Source: Gymnogyps californianus
Taxonomy: Eukaryota > Chordata > Aves > Accipitriformes > Cathartidae
Reading direction: 5' to 3'
Assembly (NCBI RefSeq): GCF_018139145.2
Contig: NC_059471.1
Location: 79,692,520-79,756,519, forward strand
Length of the DNA: 64,000 nucleotides
This document shows, one piece after another, positions 39,047-50,487 of this stretch. Position 1 is the first letter of the stretch. Each line of letters begins with the position of its first letter. The notes beneath the pieces are model-generated. The model searched no databases. It saw only the letters and a list, made by a program, of their open reading frames with translations, and was not told the origin of the DNA. Made by a program: the position numbers and the translations under genes.

Positions 39047-39351
39047 CTGGAATTTAACTCTGTTATGTGGCGCTCTTATGGTGCAATAGTTTAGAACTCC
39101 AATCCAGAACTGCTGAGTTTTTGGAAACATCCAACTACACAATCTGCCTTCTTTCAACTGAAGCAACAGTATTTGAGCACTAAAAAGACTTTTAGCAGTC
39201 CACATTTTCTTAAAATGGATCCAGATGATGTGGTAACCAAACTGATACTCTCAGAAGCTGTTTTACCATGGAGTTACAAAGGAAGTATCAACAGATCAGC
39301 GTGGACACCATAGAAGTACACAGTAGAAACTTCCTCTCTTCTAAACATAAC
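39047..39351 (-). CDS. PNPLA4: Upstream exon 1: leader plus predicted extension start (ATG at 39205)
   Basis: The acceptor is a long T-run (reverse complement of the A-run at 39372-39398) ending TTTTTAAACAG. The donor is the strong CCAG|GTAAGT at 39047/39046. The ATG at 39205 opens 53 codons to the donor, phase 0. The predicted N-terminus MWTAKSLFSAQILLLQLKEG is hydrophobic and basic with a single acidic residue in its first 20, compatible with a mitochondrial presequence; this is inference. An in-frame stop lies upstream in the leader, so 39205 is the first possible start in this frame. The ATG has A at -3 and T at +4, a moderate context. Confidence 0.5.
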
Positions 39352-40295
39352 CTGTTTAAAAACATTAAGGGGAAAAAAAAAAAAAAAAGAAAAAAAAATA
39401 GTTGAAAGGCAGTTGCACATCAAGGCCCTGATACTGTAACAAGGCCCTCTTCACAACCCTCTCACTTAAAACATAGATGCATTAACAGTTGATTCACTTG
39501 ACAATGAAACAGTTCTAGGCAGAACTTTGGTTCAGCAGCTACTCTCTCTCTCACCAGCCTCCATCTGGCACTGTGTTGTTCACCACTGACCATAAAGTCA
39601 ACTGGTCATTTCAGAAACAGGAAGGACTAAAATTGTTAATAACGCAAAGAACAAGCGAACAAACCATCCCTTATAATTAACAACGTGTACACACTGTTCC
39701 TTCTACCTCAGCTGAAAAACGTGCAAGGAGCGTTCCAGCAACTTCAAACCAATTGTTCACGAAATGAAGTGCTGACATCCAGATCCTAGTAAGAAAAACT
39801 CAAGCATGCTGGCCGGTACAAGGCAAGCCTTGTAATCTTCTATGCCACAAGGTTATCGTAGGAGCGAGTCACAAATCAAATCTAAGTCTGGTTTACACCT
39901 AGCAAGACTTTGACCATAAAGAATAACATACAGAAATGCACTTGTTCAGTTGAAAAGCAGGTTATTGCCCTGACTACCAGTGCTAACAAGCTCAGCGTGA
40001 TTCTGTGTAGGCGAGGTCTCAGAGGTATACTATCAACTTCAAATTTAATCCCAATCAAATAAGTGAATTTCAGGTTTTCTGCTTCATCTTGTGTGCCATG
40101 AGATGAGGCCTACAATGCAATTTGATTTTTCCCACCTCCACTTTTGCTGAATAAACAACCGATATAAACAAGCAAAACAGAGCTGGAACGATGAGACAAC
40201 ATTTTTAAACGTAACAAATACAGAACGTCAGGTGACAACTGAAGCGAACGCAACACTAAGAAAAGTCGCTGCGTCTTTTAAACTTGCAAACTTAC

Positions 40296-40900
40296 AACAG
40301 AAGGGCGATTTTTAAGCGGGCCACGTCCCTTCAAATTTTCAGCTCAGCCCCTCCCCAGTCTTTCCCCGCTTCCCTCCGCGCAGGCTCCCGCCTCAGACCC
40401 TCCCGGGGGTCTAACGCGGCCTACGCGCCGCAGCGGCGGCAGCCTGCCCCTCTCGGCTCCCAGGAGGGACGCGGCCGGCGGCGGCGGAACGGCCCCACCT
40501 CCCTCCTTAACGGCCGCGGAGACAACTCCGGCAGGGAGCAGCAGAGGCCGCCGACGGCTGGGGCTCGGGCCCCGGCTCGGCGGGGTCGCGGCGGGTCCCG
40601 GGCGGCCGCGGCCTCAGCCCGACCCCGACCCCACCCCCGAGGCGCCGAGCGCCCGCCCGCCCGCGCGTGCCCAGCCGCCGCGCCCTGGCCCGCACCCCGC
40701 CCGCCGCCCGCGGGCGGCTTGTCCTCGCGCCACAGCTCGCGAGACGGCCGGGGCTGCGGCGGGGCGGGGGACAGGGGCGCCCGCGGAGCCTCGGGGGAGC
40801 GGTCCCTCCCCCGTGACGCTGCCCCTGCGCGCCTGCGCAGCTTGGGGCGGGGGGGCGGATGGGATGGTGACGGGCGGCAGCGTCCTGAGCGCTGGGAGAA
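40296..40900 (-). other. PNPLA4: Probable PNPLA4 first exon, non-coding (extent approximate)
   Basis: The minus-strand donor CTGTT|GTAAGT at 40296/40295 lies at the island edge and would splice to the acceptor at 39351. No long start-proximal frame is needed here. The transcription start is only assumed to be within the GC-rich core. Confidence 0.35.
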
Positions 40901-41230
40901 GCCGCGCCCGGGGGCCCCTCCGAGCGGCGCAGCCCTGAAGGGGAGCCCGTCGCCGGGCGAGGTGGGCTCGCTCCGCCTTCGGCAGCTGGCCGGCAGGTGT
41001 TAGGCGTGGCAGCGTGCCGGCCTCTTGCCGGCCTCCTCCCCGTGCGGCCGCCCGAGGGAGAAGGACCGCGGGGTGCCTTTCGGCCCGCCTCGCGCCGTCA
41101 CCCTGTCAGCGATCGCTGTCTACCGGGAGGTGTCGTGTGGGCGGGTGTCCGCACCCCCTCCCCCCCGGCACCGCCCTTCTGCCGGGCCGGGCAATGTGTA
41201 GGGGCTTCCTGTTGCTGAAGGGGTGACCGC
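40310..41230. promoter_or_regulatory. CpG-island promoter of PNPLA4, possibly bidirectional
   Basis: A sharp change from AT-rich to very GC- and CpG-rich sequence. GC boxes occur at about 40770-40781 (GGGGCGGGG) and about 40844-40858. A GCGCCTGCGCAG element at about 40830-40842 resembles the NRF1 site. A CAAGATGG (YY1-like) lies just outside at about 41355-41362. The island has no TATA box. It sits 5' of all PNPLA4 exons on the minus strand, as expected for a housekeeping promoter. NRF1 often drives genes for mitochondrial proteins, which fits but does not prove the extension hypothesis. Confidence 0.85.
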
Positions 41231-41239
41231 AGGGCGACA

Positions 41240-41296
41240 ATGAAGTTGATTTTTTTTCTTTTTTCCCTTTTTTTGGTGTGTTTGTGTTTCAATAAG
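41240..41296 (+). other. Candidate divergent first exon end with signal-peptide-like frame
   Basis: An ATG at 41240 opens 19 codons, MKLIFFLFSLFLVCLCFNK, ending exactly at a strong donor, AAG|GTGAGT. The sequence looks like a secretory signal. The hydrophobicity comes from a T-rich tract, however, and I found no acceptor or second exon that fits. More likely it is the 5' part of a divergent non-coding transcript. Confidence 0.2.
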
Positions 41297-43239
41297 GTGA
41301 GTCCGCTCACCCCTCTGGCAGACGAGCGCCAGAGTCAACACAGCGCACGGATTCAAGATGGAGAGGGATCCTGTAGCCAACTGCGGATGAAGAAAACTGG
41401 GGGGAGCAAAGATGCCTGTGAGATAAAAGTGTAGATGTGTGAACTCTCCCGGGCGTTTAGCTCCCTGACTGGGGTTAAAACTAAACTAGCTGCGGAAAAA
41501 AATACGTTAGATTTCACGCAGATTAGCCTCCTTCACCTCTGCCATCCATTATTCTTACTTTTTACTGGTATATGGGAGGGGCTGGTATGGATTTGGGATA
41601 GAAGGAGGTGCAGCCGTTCTGGGGGGCAACCTTGACAGCTTCTGTTGTCTAAAGTGGTTGGGCACAGTTTAGTTATCTTTTCAACTGCTAAAAAGCAAGA
41701 GTTGCAAAACAGAGCCCTGGGATTGTCTTGCAACAACGAAACCATCTCGTGGTGGATTTACTGCCTTCTCTTTTCATCATCCTGCACTCTTTCCCCATAT
41801 TTACAGGATGAGCTTTCAGATGAGAAAGCCAGATGAGCCCTAGTGGTGGGAAAAAAAACTTGCTTTAATTATAGACAAGAGTTCTAATTTGTAGTGGGCA
41901 GTAGTATCATTAGGATCACACTTGCATCTAAATGGATACTTGGTTGACAGCTATGGCAAGTACAAAGGTCACAGACAGGGCAGGAGGACCCTTTTCTTTC
42001 TCATCCTTCCAGATCTGGACTCAAGTACATTAGTTAGTCTTGTTCCTTCTGTACTGTGTCTGATCTATTAATGAATTGGAGAATGAGTGATGTAGATTAA
42101 GCTTTCTGAAATTAAACCTTTAATCAGGGATAGTTCCAAGTATAGGCAAAGCAAGTTATTGCCAAGGACAGCAAACAGAGAGTGTCTCTGAAATGTAGCA
42201 GCGTGTCTCTTTTGCCCTTTTAGAAGAAAGTATAAATAAGACTTCTTTGGCTCCCTATCTCAACTCAATCCTTTTTCTTTCTCTTTTTCTTTCTAGACTT
42301 GATCAGACCCTTATCCTTCAAGTGTCAAAGCTTATTTTATCTGCTGCATGTTCATGTTTAGATAAATTTATCTGTATTCAACATTTTTGTAGCATGACAT
42401 ATATCTTTCATTCTTTGCTCCTTGAATAGTTGTTCTTTGTAATGCTCTGCCATTTTCTTAAGAATAAAATGTACCAAAAAAAGGCTTACATGAGTTATAT
42501 AAACATTTCAATGGTTTTACAACATGTTGTTTGCCAGAATAGGCATTTTGGAGCACCGATATAGTTAAGTTACAAGTTTTTTGGAAGTGTGTGTAAAATC
42601 AGTTCCCTTAACAGGCTAAGCTTCAGCAGCAAGAGGAGCTTTTGGTAGTATGACTTTAACTGTTACATTTTTGGTCAGCACAATTAAGTAAGTTGGTTAG
42701 TGGTGTGACTACTATAACGTGTCTCTGCCAATAAGACTGAATTCTTACTTCACAGATTGAGTCGTACATGGAAAATGAGGAGACATATAAAGAAAATCGT
42801 TGAAAGTGAAACTTACCTTGAAAGTCTTTTATTACTCACAAAGACGTTATGCGTATAATTCAGAAATGTATATATTTTAAAATTACGTCTCCTACTGAAT
42901 GTCTGTCTTCTATGAGCTCTGCATAATGAATTTTCATGGGGAGGATGGAAGGTGGTTATGGATAGGTGTCATTAAAGGATTTAATGCATTTTTTTGTAAC
43001 GTTAGTTCAAATTGGCCTAGATCCAAATGCTGATACATGGATTGAAAAGTTCAAGAAAATGTGATGATTTATTGCAGTATATTAAGATCTGAAGAAATGT
43101 CTAATGGTGTATCACAAGGAAAAGGATAAGCTTTTCTTATGGGGTAAGCATGAGCATAGAGGTTACCGTTGAGCAACTGATGCTCAAACCTACGGGTCTG
43201 ACTGGTAGCCACTTAGAACTAATTCATTTCCTTACCTCC
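41297..43239. other. Intergenic sequence right of the CpG island, nothing recognised
   Basis: AT-rich, with short open frames only (for example 41435-41635 and 42247-42429). None shows a domain or plausible exon structure. Confidence 0.5.
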
Positions 43240-44130
43240 TGTGTCACGGTCGTCTCAGGGTGAAAAAAGAGGAGTGTGACTCCCTCTGTCTTGAAGTCTG
43301 TTCGGGCGTCTGTGCTCTAAGGATACCAGGCCCGTTGCCGATACTGCACAGCTACGTAACCATGGCTCGGACTTCTGAGGAAATTGCTGAGTTGCAGGGG
43401 GCGGGAGGGTGGGGCGGGGAAAGCTGTCAGAAAGTCTGAAGAGGAGATTCATGTGAGATGAGAAAGCTGAAATTGCAGACAGGGTAAAAGACAAGGAAAA
43501 GCACCGACGTGGGCAAGTATAAAATCATAAAGAAAAAACAGTGTGTCAGAAGATGGCACAACTGTGGCTGTGCTCCAGGGAGCTGCAGGAACTGCCCCTT
43601 CTCCTCCTCACTCTTGCCTGCCTGGCTAGCAAAGACTCCGCCTGTGTCTTATAAAAGGTGGTGAGCATATTAGTGCCTAACCTAGTAGTGATCATTTGTA
43701 TATGATAACCAATAAATTATTTTTATACTTCTAAGCTGGGTATATCCTGCTTGCAGAATCACTTTATGCTTGGCTAAGGTGTCCAAACAGGGACCCAAAG
43801 AGGAATGATTGCAGGAGATGACAGAAGTTCACAGATAAAGCAAATGTAGGAATTGTCGCCCCAAAAAGTGAGCTCAAAAGAACGGAGGTGCTTCCAGATA
43901 AAACCAACTGGTTTTGGAGGGAGTCTGGTGGGTTCATAGGGTGGAAGGGGGGTGGGGAACTAGGGTGGAAATGTCTAGCTACAGAGTAACTGTGGGAGAA
44001 AGGAAGTGTTAACAAAGCTGAAGATGTGTTGAGGCTCATGAGAGAGAACAGTAGCAGGCGGCTTTCAGAAGGCCAAGTTCAACAGCTGGCTTGGAAACCA
44101 GCTGTGATGCCAATGGCCAATTTTATGAAA
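43240..44130 (+). mobile_element. Decayed 5' end of a lysine-tRNA-primed endogenous retrovirus (LTR plus leader)
   Basis: A retroviral order is visible. There is a TATA-like TTATAAAAG (43649-43657), AATAAA (43711-43716) about 60 bp later, and then a short U5-like stretch to about 43777. A primer-binding site follows at 43778-43795. That site matches the lysine-tRNA type PBS at 14 of 18 positions, and three of the four differences are C-to-T or G-to-A changes at what would have been CpGs. The G-rich leader that follows (43796-44040) has no intact gag. The LTR left edge is uncertain, and the right limit is where resemblance fades. It is ancient and non-coding. Confidence 0.6.
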
Positions 44131-46228
44131 TCAAAGTCAGCAACCTCTAGCAAAGATGTTCTCCAAATGATACAGACATAATATTGAAATATTTAATAAA
44201 AAGGGAAAAATAAAAACAAAATTAAGTCCACCTTGTTGAAAGGCAAGGTGAAAACAGATCCAGTGCATCATTGAGTCATGACTGGAATCTTTCTAAGGTG
44301 TACTTCGAAAGAAAATTTTCAGGAAAAAGTACTTTTTAAAAGTATATATTTTGTGAATGATACCTACAAGAAAGGAGAAAAAAAAAAAAAAAGACTTATT
44401 TTGAGTGTAAATAAATGTGAAGATGAAATGTAGTTTGGGGCATGATATGGGAAGATAATTTCTCAGAGCAAGGAATGCAGTTATTTTTTTCATTAATTGC
44501 TTTTTCCAGTTCCTGTCCTGCTTCTTTTCAAGTCTGTGGGAAACAAATATAAAACACCAAGACTACATCTTTGCTAGTGAACTTTGTTAGTAAATGGTAA
44601 CATTACTAAAGCCAAGGCAACAGTGAAGGAACAGTCCACAATTAAGAGTGGGCTTGAATTTCGTAGAATAGATACAGCTTACATTAATTGCTGGGTTTGT
44701 CGTTACAAACAAAAAAAAGAGTCGAATTCCAGAGAAAGCAAAAAAGAGAAAGATTTTTGATTACTGGGAAAGAGAGCTAGATGCATGTACTTGAAGTTAA
44801 AAGTTCCGGAAAGCTATACCACATTTGATCCAAAAGTGTGAAGAGGAAAATGGTGATATATCAATGTCAGAAAAACACCCAAAAGTGACGAAGAAGAAGA
44901 AAATGGATTTAACTGCTGCTCAAGAAAACAAGTAACTTCAGTTACAATAGTAATTACCATGGCATTGTATTATTAATTACTACTTACCAGTTTCTGACTA
45001 TTCTTTTGATTATAAGCTGAGTAGTTGCAGTGTCTCCCAGTATTTGAAGCCAAGTCTCTCAACAGTATGTAAGCAGAAGAAAACCATCATTATCAGCTGG
45101 ATAAACATTGTATCATTAGTTTGAATAAATTTTAGAAATCTGAAATCTCCATTATCTGTTAAATCTAAAACTGGTGAATAAGCCTTTATCATAGAATTCT
45201 GACTAAAGGGGGAAAACCCCTAAACTGCCTAATTTAAATTGTCCTTAGAAATGCTCAAGAAGTCTTTTATTTGTCATATTCTATGAAATAAGAACCTATC
45301 TTAAGCTGCAATTTAGAAAGCTGGAACATAGGTAACCAGAAGTCTATTGAACAATGGATTTCCCAGATGCAGCCCTGTAATATGGCCTCTCGAATGGAAT
45401 CAGAACAAAAAAAACCCCCATATATAAAGTATGAGACAGTTCTCCTATTTAGTTGATTTAAGCCAAGAAAATCATTCAAGGCAGAAGGCTAACAGTCTCA
45501 GCCTTTCTGAACAAAACTATACAATATAGTATATAAGTAGTACGTAGTAGTTAGTTAGATCTGCTGAACCTTACCAGAGGTTCAGTCCAAGCCTGAAGGA
45601 ATTTGTTTGAGTTTAGTCATATTCAACAGTGTGTACTAGCTTTATGATATAACTTGCAGGCTGACCAGCCTGTAGTTGATTTGAGCAGCAAGTGCCATGA
45701 TTGACATAGTTAACTAAACAAAAATTATTGTGAAGTCTTACTGACATTGTGTCATTTAAGGCTCCTTAAATAAAATGGTACAATATTGTTTACGAGGAAC
45801 ACGTAACACTAGTTTTTCATGGTTGTATTGATTAAAGTTTGTCTTTATCTTGATCTCTGTCTGTTCCTTTCTGCCCCCAGTTTATCACTTGGGTGCCACT
45901 TAAATTTACTTTGATCAAGCTGAGAAGGCAAGGTACTCATCATTTTTATTCCATTGCAGCTGTCTGCGCATTATCTGGAGCATTCTTTTAATTAAAACTG
46001 ACTAACAGCAGCTAACAAAAAGACTGAGGGTGAGATTTTCCCTGAGTTTACTCACAGCTGCTATGTAGTCCAAAGATGACGTATTCAAGTTACTTCTAAA
46101 TATCAAAGAGAAGATAGTTCTTCCTCGGTTTCCAAAGGCCTCATCGATATAGATTGAACAGAGTAGCATTATTTAGATATTGCATTTGATCTGATTTTGC
46201 TACCTAGATACTCTAGTAAGTCAGTCTT
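44131..46228. other. Intergenic sequence, nothing firmly recognised
   Basis: Could contain worn retroviral interior continuing from the left, but no gag-like frame remains. A-runs occur at about 44378-44392. Confidence 0.45.
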
Positions 46229-47367
46229 TGTGGTGGGTTGACCCTGGCTGGATGCCAGGTGCCCACCAAAGCTGCTCTGTCACTCCCCTACTCAGCTGGG
46301 CAGGAGATAACAAAAAATATAACAAAAGGCTCGTGGGTCGAGATAAGGACAGGGAGATCACTCACCAATTACCGTCATGGGCAAAACAGACTCGACTTGG
46401 GGAAATTAGTTTAATTTATTACCAATCAAATCAGAGTAGGATAATGAGAAATAAAAACTAAATCTTAAAACACCTTCCCCCCACCCCTCCCTTTTTCCCG
46501 GGCTTAACTTTACTCCCAATTTGCTCTACCTCCTCCTCCACAGCAGCACAGGGGGATGGGGAATGGGGGTTGCAGTCAGTTCATCACACGTTGTCTCTGC
46601 TGCTCCTTCCTCCTCACACTATTCCCCTACTCCAGCGTGGGGTCCCTCCCACGGGAGACAGTCCTCCATGAACTTCTCCAACGTGAGTCCTTCCCACGGG
46701 CTGCAGTTCTTCATGAACTGCTCCAGCATGGGTCCCATCCACGGGGTGCAGTCCTTCAGGAACAGACTGCTCCAGCGTGGGTCCCCCGCGGGGTCACAAG
46801 CCCTGCCAGCAAACCTGCTCCAGCGTGGGCTCCTCTCACCATGGGTCCACAGGTCCTGCCAGGAGCCTGCTCCAGCGCGGGCTTCCCACGGGGTCACAGC
46901 CTCCTTCGGGCATCCCCCTGCTCTGGTGTGGGGTCCTCCACGGGCTGCAGGTGGATATCTGCTCCACCGTGGACCTCCATGGGCTGCAGGGGGACAACGT
47001 GCCTCACCATGGTCTTCACCACGGGCTGCAGGGGAATCTCTCTCTCTGCTCCGGCGCCTGGAGCACCTCCTCCCCCTCCTTCTTCACTGACCTTGGTGTC
47101 TGCGGAGTTGTTCCTCTCACATCTTCTCACTCCTCTCTCTGGCTGCAACTGCTACTCCCCTGTAACTTCTTTTCCCTTTCTTAAATATGTTATCCCAGAG
47201 GCGCTACCACTGTTGCTGATGGGCTCAGCCTTGGCCAGTGGCGGGTCCGTCTTGGAACCTGCTGGCATTACCTTTATCGGACATAGGGGAAGCTTCTAGC
47301 AGCTTCTCACAGAAGTGACCCCTGTAGCCCCCCCCCCCCCAAAACCTTGCCACACAAATCCAATACA
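46229..47367 (+). mobile_element. Solo LTR, 1.1-kb avian endogenous retrovirus family (+ orientation)
   Basis: It begins TGTGGTGGGTTGACCCTGGC and ends CACACAAATCCAATACA, with TG...CA termini. The 5-bp flanks gtctt (46224-46228) and gcctt (47368-47372) differ at one base and look like the target-site duplication. The same element occurs inverted at 60893-61988. The only long frames inside (up to 247 codons) overlap in several frames and arise from the internal repeats. No retroviral gene adjoins. This copy is 43 bp longer than the other, mainly because of one additional internal repeat unit. Confidence 0.9.
46632..47061 (+). repeat. Degenerate minisatellite inside the LTR (about nine units of 41-52 bp)
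   Basis: Units start CCAGCGTGGG or a variant and carry a CCCACGGGCTGCAG core followed by CTGCT. They recur from 46632 in about nine head-to-tail degenerate copies. The unit at 46772-46819 (48 bp) has no counterpart in the LTR copy at 60893-61988. Confidence 0.8.
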
Positions 47368-47372
47368 GCCTT

Positions 47373-50300
47373 TCAGCAGCTTTACGTCTCCCAACAGTCT
47401 CTGAGAGTTTAGGTTGTGCCTTTACGTATTTATATTATCATCTAGTCATAATATTAAAAGTTGTTTTCAATATTGATTATCATTGTACCACTGATACAGG
47501 AAGTAAGATAAGAGTTTGCTTGTCCTTTGTGGTATACGACTGACCACTTCAGACTAGAAAATTTGTCTTCACTGACACTTAGCCTGTAAAGCTAATCTGT
47601 GCTTTTCTTTGTCACACATAGCAAATGTGCCAAGGAGTTTGTTCAAAAGGAATGACAGTGAATAGACACTTCCTGTTTTCTACCCAAAACCAAAAATTGA
47701 AGGTCAGGGTATACTTTATTGTATTAAAAATAAATGTCATAAATTTTAAAACAAAGCATTGCTCTGAAATGAGAATTGAAATTCTGCATTTTGAAAGATC
47801 CGTGTTAAAGATTTTCCTGCCCTATTAATTTTGGCCAAATTGTTTTATTCATTTATTTGTTTAATGTAAAATAAACATTGACATTTGTTTGCAGTAAAAT
47901 AAATCAACTCATATCATATCTTAAGATGAAGCGACTCATCCTCTGAATCGCCTCTCTTCTTTCAGGTACCCCAGGTGGTTGAATTAGAAGCCTCACTGTC
48001 AGGCAGCTTCAACAATTAGCATGTATCCTACATTTAGGGACTATTATATTACTTATATTATATTACATTTAGGGACTAGTATATTACTGGAATATTGTAA
48101 TCATTTTACAAGAGGGATGGGGAATCTAAAACTCACCACTTTCTAGAATGATGTCTCCAGGAGCCCCTCTAAAGCTTTTTTCTCTGGTGACGATCTCAAC
48201 AGAAAATTTTGCAATAGGCTTGTGTGTATATGTGTACCCGTGTGTAACGCAACTGAGGTTTAATAGAACAAAAACATGAAACGAGCACTGTAGGTTATTC
48301 ATTATCTGGGTAATACAAGAGGAGGATAGTTAGTTGTTAAAGTTGGAAAAACATCCCCAGCCCCGCAAATGGCCATTACTTCCCAAAGGACCTAGTAACT
48401 TTTTCCTTCGTGCTACTTTGCGTGCTCAGCCCCACTTGCCCCATGCCTGTTGGCAGGGGTAGGGGTTTAGGGGGATAGCAGGGAAATCCTCACCAGGGGC
48501 TGATGCGAGGGCTCAGTGCACTTCCTATCCTGGCATCTGTGGTGCCGGGCTCCGTCCTAGCGTGTGCCATGCCTTGGCCTGATGCAGGAATGAAATTGGA
48601 CTCAAAGATTTACGGAGGGGTTATAACATTCTCGTGGAGATGGACCTCACTACCCCTACGGTAAGAGCTGCTCCTGGGTACCTTATTAAATATGTCAGTA
48701 CAAACATTTCCTCCAAATAAGATCTGCTAATATTTTATGTGCCCTTTATCAATTAATCTGAAAATAACATTATTTTCTGTAAGTTGTCTGTATGAGAACA
48801 AATCATTAATTTCAGGAATACCTCAGTCTGCAAGTCCATTTCATGGACTTGCACAACATGTGTGTTGTGAGTGAGTGAGTGAGTGAGTGAGAGTGTGTAT
48901 AGGAAGCTCAAGTGCAGCTGATACGTTCCAAAATCATGTAACAAATCAAAGGACCATTTGACTGTGAAATCAGTTGCCTTCCCACTTTATCCCTTAATTT
49001 AAGAACATTTTTACATTTCTTATTTCCCTGACTGGAATAATTTGCGTGAAAAAAGAAGACAGAAATGGAAGACAGTGATCTCACCCATGCACAGCTATTT
49101 GTTTTTAATTTTGCTTTTAAACTTATTTTTTTAAGCTACACTCTGTCAGTTACAGAAAGTAATTCCTTCTCTAAGTGAACTTTCCACTGTAAACCATACA
49201 TAAGGTGTCTGGACCCAGCTCTTAGGAGTTTGTGTAGTTAATGTCTAAACAGTAGGTGGCACTGCTGTTTGTCTAGTCTTTGTAGATCAATATTGTCAAC
49301 GTAAGTGGCATTTGACTTTTCCAGTTCCCACTTCCATAGTACCCTTGATCTGGCCAAGGAGTCAAGCAGAAATCTGAAATGCAAATCTTTTCTAAATAAA
49401 ATAATAAAAAGATATGTTCAATGTTGCCAAGGGATTAATTTGGGGAAAAAACATCAACGAAAGAACCCTAAGAAATTATTATAAATCTGCAAATATAAAG
49501 CAGATCTTTGTCATATGTTGCAAATTGTCTTTAGAAATTTCCTGGTAATCTTGTGACCTATGGAACACAACATAGGAATATTTAATGAAATTAGGAGCAG
49601 TCACAACAGGAGTAGTGGTTTTGCTTTTTTGTTCTTTTTCTATTCTGTTTTTGCTTGATTTTATTATAGCTGAAACCAGAGACCTAAGTGACAATGAAGA
49701 TTTTTGTCGGGCAATCTAGACTTGCTCTTGGTTCTTCAATCTCCTCTAAAGTTTTTTTTTGCATCCCAAAGGTATGCCTGTTGTTTGATATTAAGAGTTC
49801 TCTTTCATAAGTGTCCATATAGTTCATAAAAGGCCCAGCGATTTTTTGCTTGTTTGTTTTCATATAACCAGACAGTTTCATGTTTTCCCTCTCAGTTTTT
49901 GACATCTTGGGTGGGATTTGTCAAAGGAATGCAGGTATGGGCTACAGTCTAGACTTGGATATTCGAGCTAGTCGTTCTAGGCTGCCTCACTGGTCAGTGG
50001 AGAGGAATAGACATTTTTTGAAAGGAATTCATTTCAACCCAGAGTAGCCTTTTAAAATATGTTACATGAATAATTCTCTAAAACTGCTTATTTTTCTTTA
50101 TTGACATTGAGGAAGGTCTAAGAAAACCACCTCAGAGGTAAATGATTGAAGTTTGGCAGGAGCCTTTGTTCTGGCAACAGTGTAGACTCACTTGGCTGCC
50201 AAATACTGAGTCCTCCATCACTTGAAATTCTGAGGTGAGATGAATTACTGTCTGGAAGGCAGAAAGCAAAACCTGAAGTCATCCATTAAATAGAAAATTC

Positions 50301-50487
50301 AGTCAGAAAAATGGATGCTATAGAAGGGGAATGGCACATTGCTGTTAAAGCACTCCATCTGCTCACAATTTGTCTCATTTCATTTCCTAACGCATTATTT
50401 AAAGTGTCTACTTTTGCACTCCATCTTTTTCCTCTTGTCACAGCCTGCATGGATGCCTGTGTTCAGGTTCATAGCTGCCATGCCCAT
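47373..50487. other. Intergenic sequence with minor local repeats
   Basis: No gene supported. It contains a 22-bp duplication with period 35 (48030-48051 and 48065-48086, two differences) and the tetranucleotide tract at 48866-48892. Confidence 0.5.
48866..48892. repeat. (TGAG)n microsatellite
   Basis: About six perfect TGAG units followed by GTGTGT. A short simple repeat, likely polymorphic. Confidence 0.9.

Noticed and set aside
40284..41003. 239-codon plus-strand open frame across the CpG island
   Set aside because: The composition is Arg/Ala/Pro/Gly-rich, as expected of stop-poor GC-rich DNA. Other frames there are open too, and no domain is visible.
43764..44039. 91-codon minus-strand Ser/Pro/Leu-rich frame
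   Set aside because: Complement of the purine-rich retroviral leader. Its composition explains its openness.
46521..47299. Overlapping plus-strand open frames of 189, 247 and 135 codons
   Set aside because: They lie wholly inside the solo LTR and arise from its internal repeats in several frames at once. They do not correspond to gag, pol or env.
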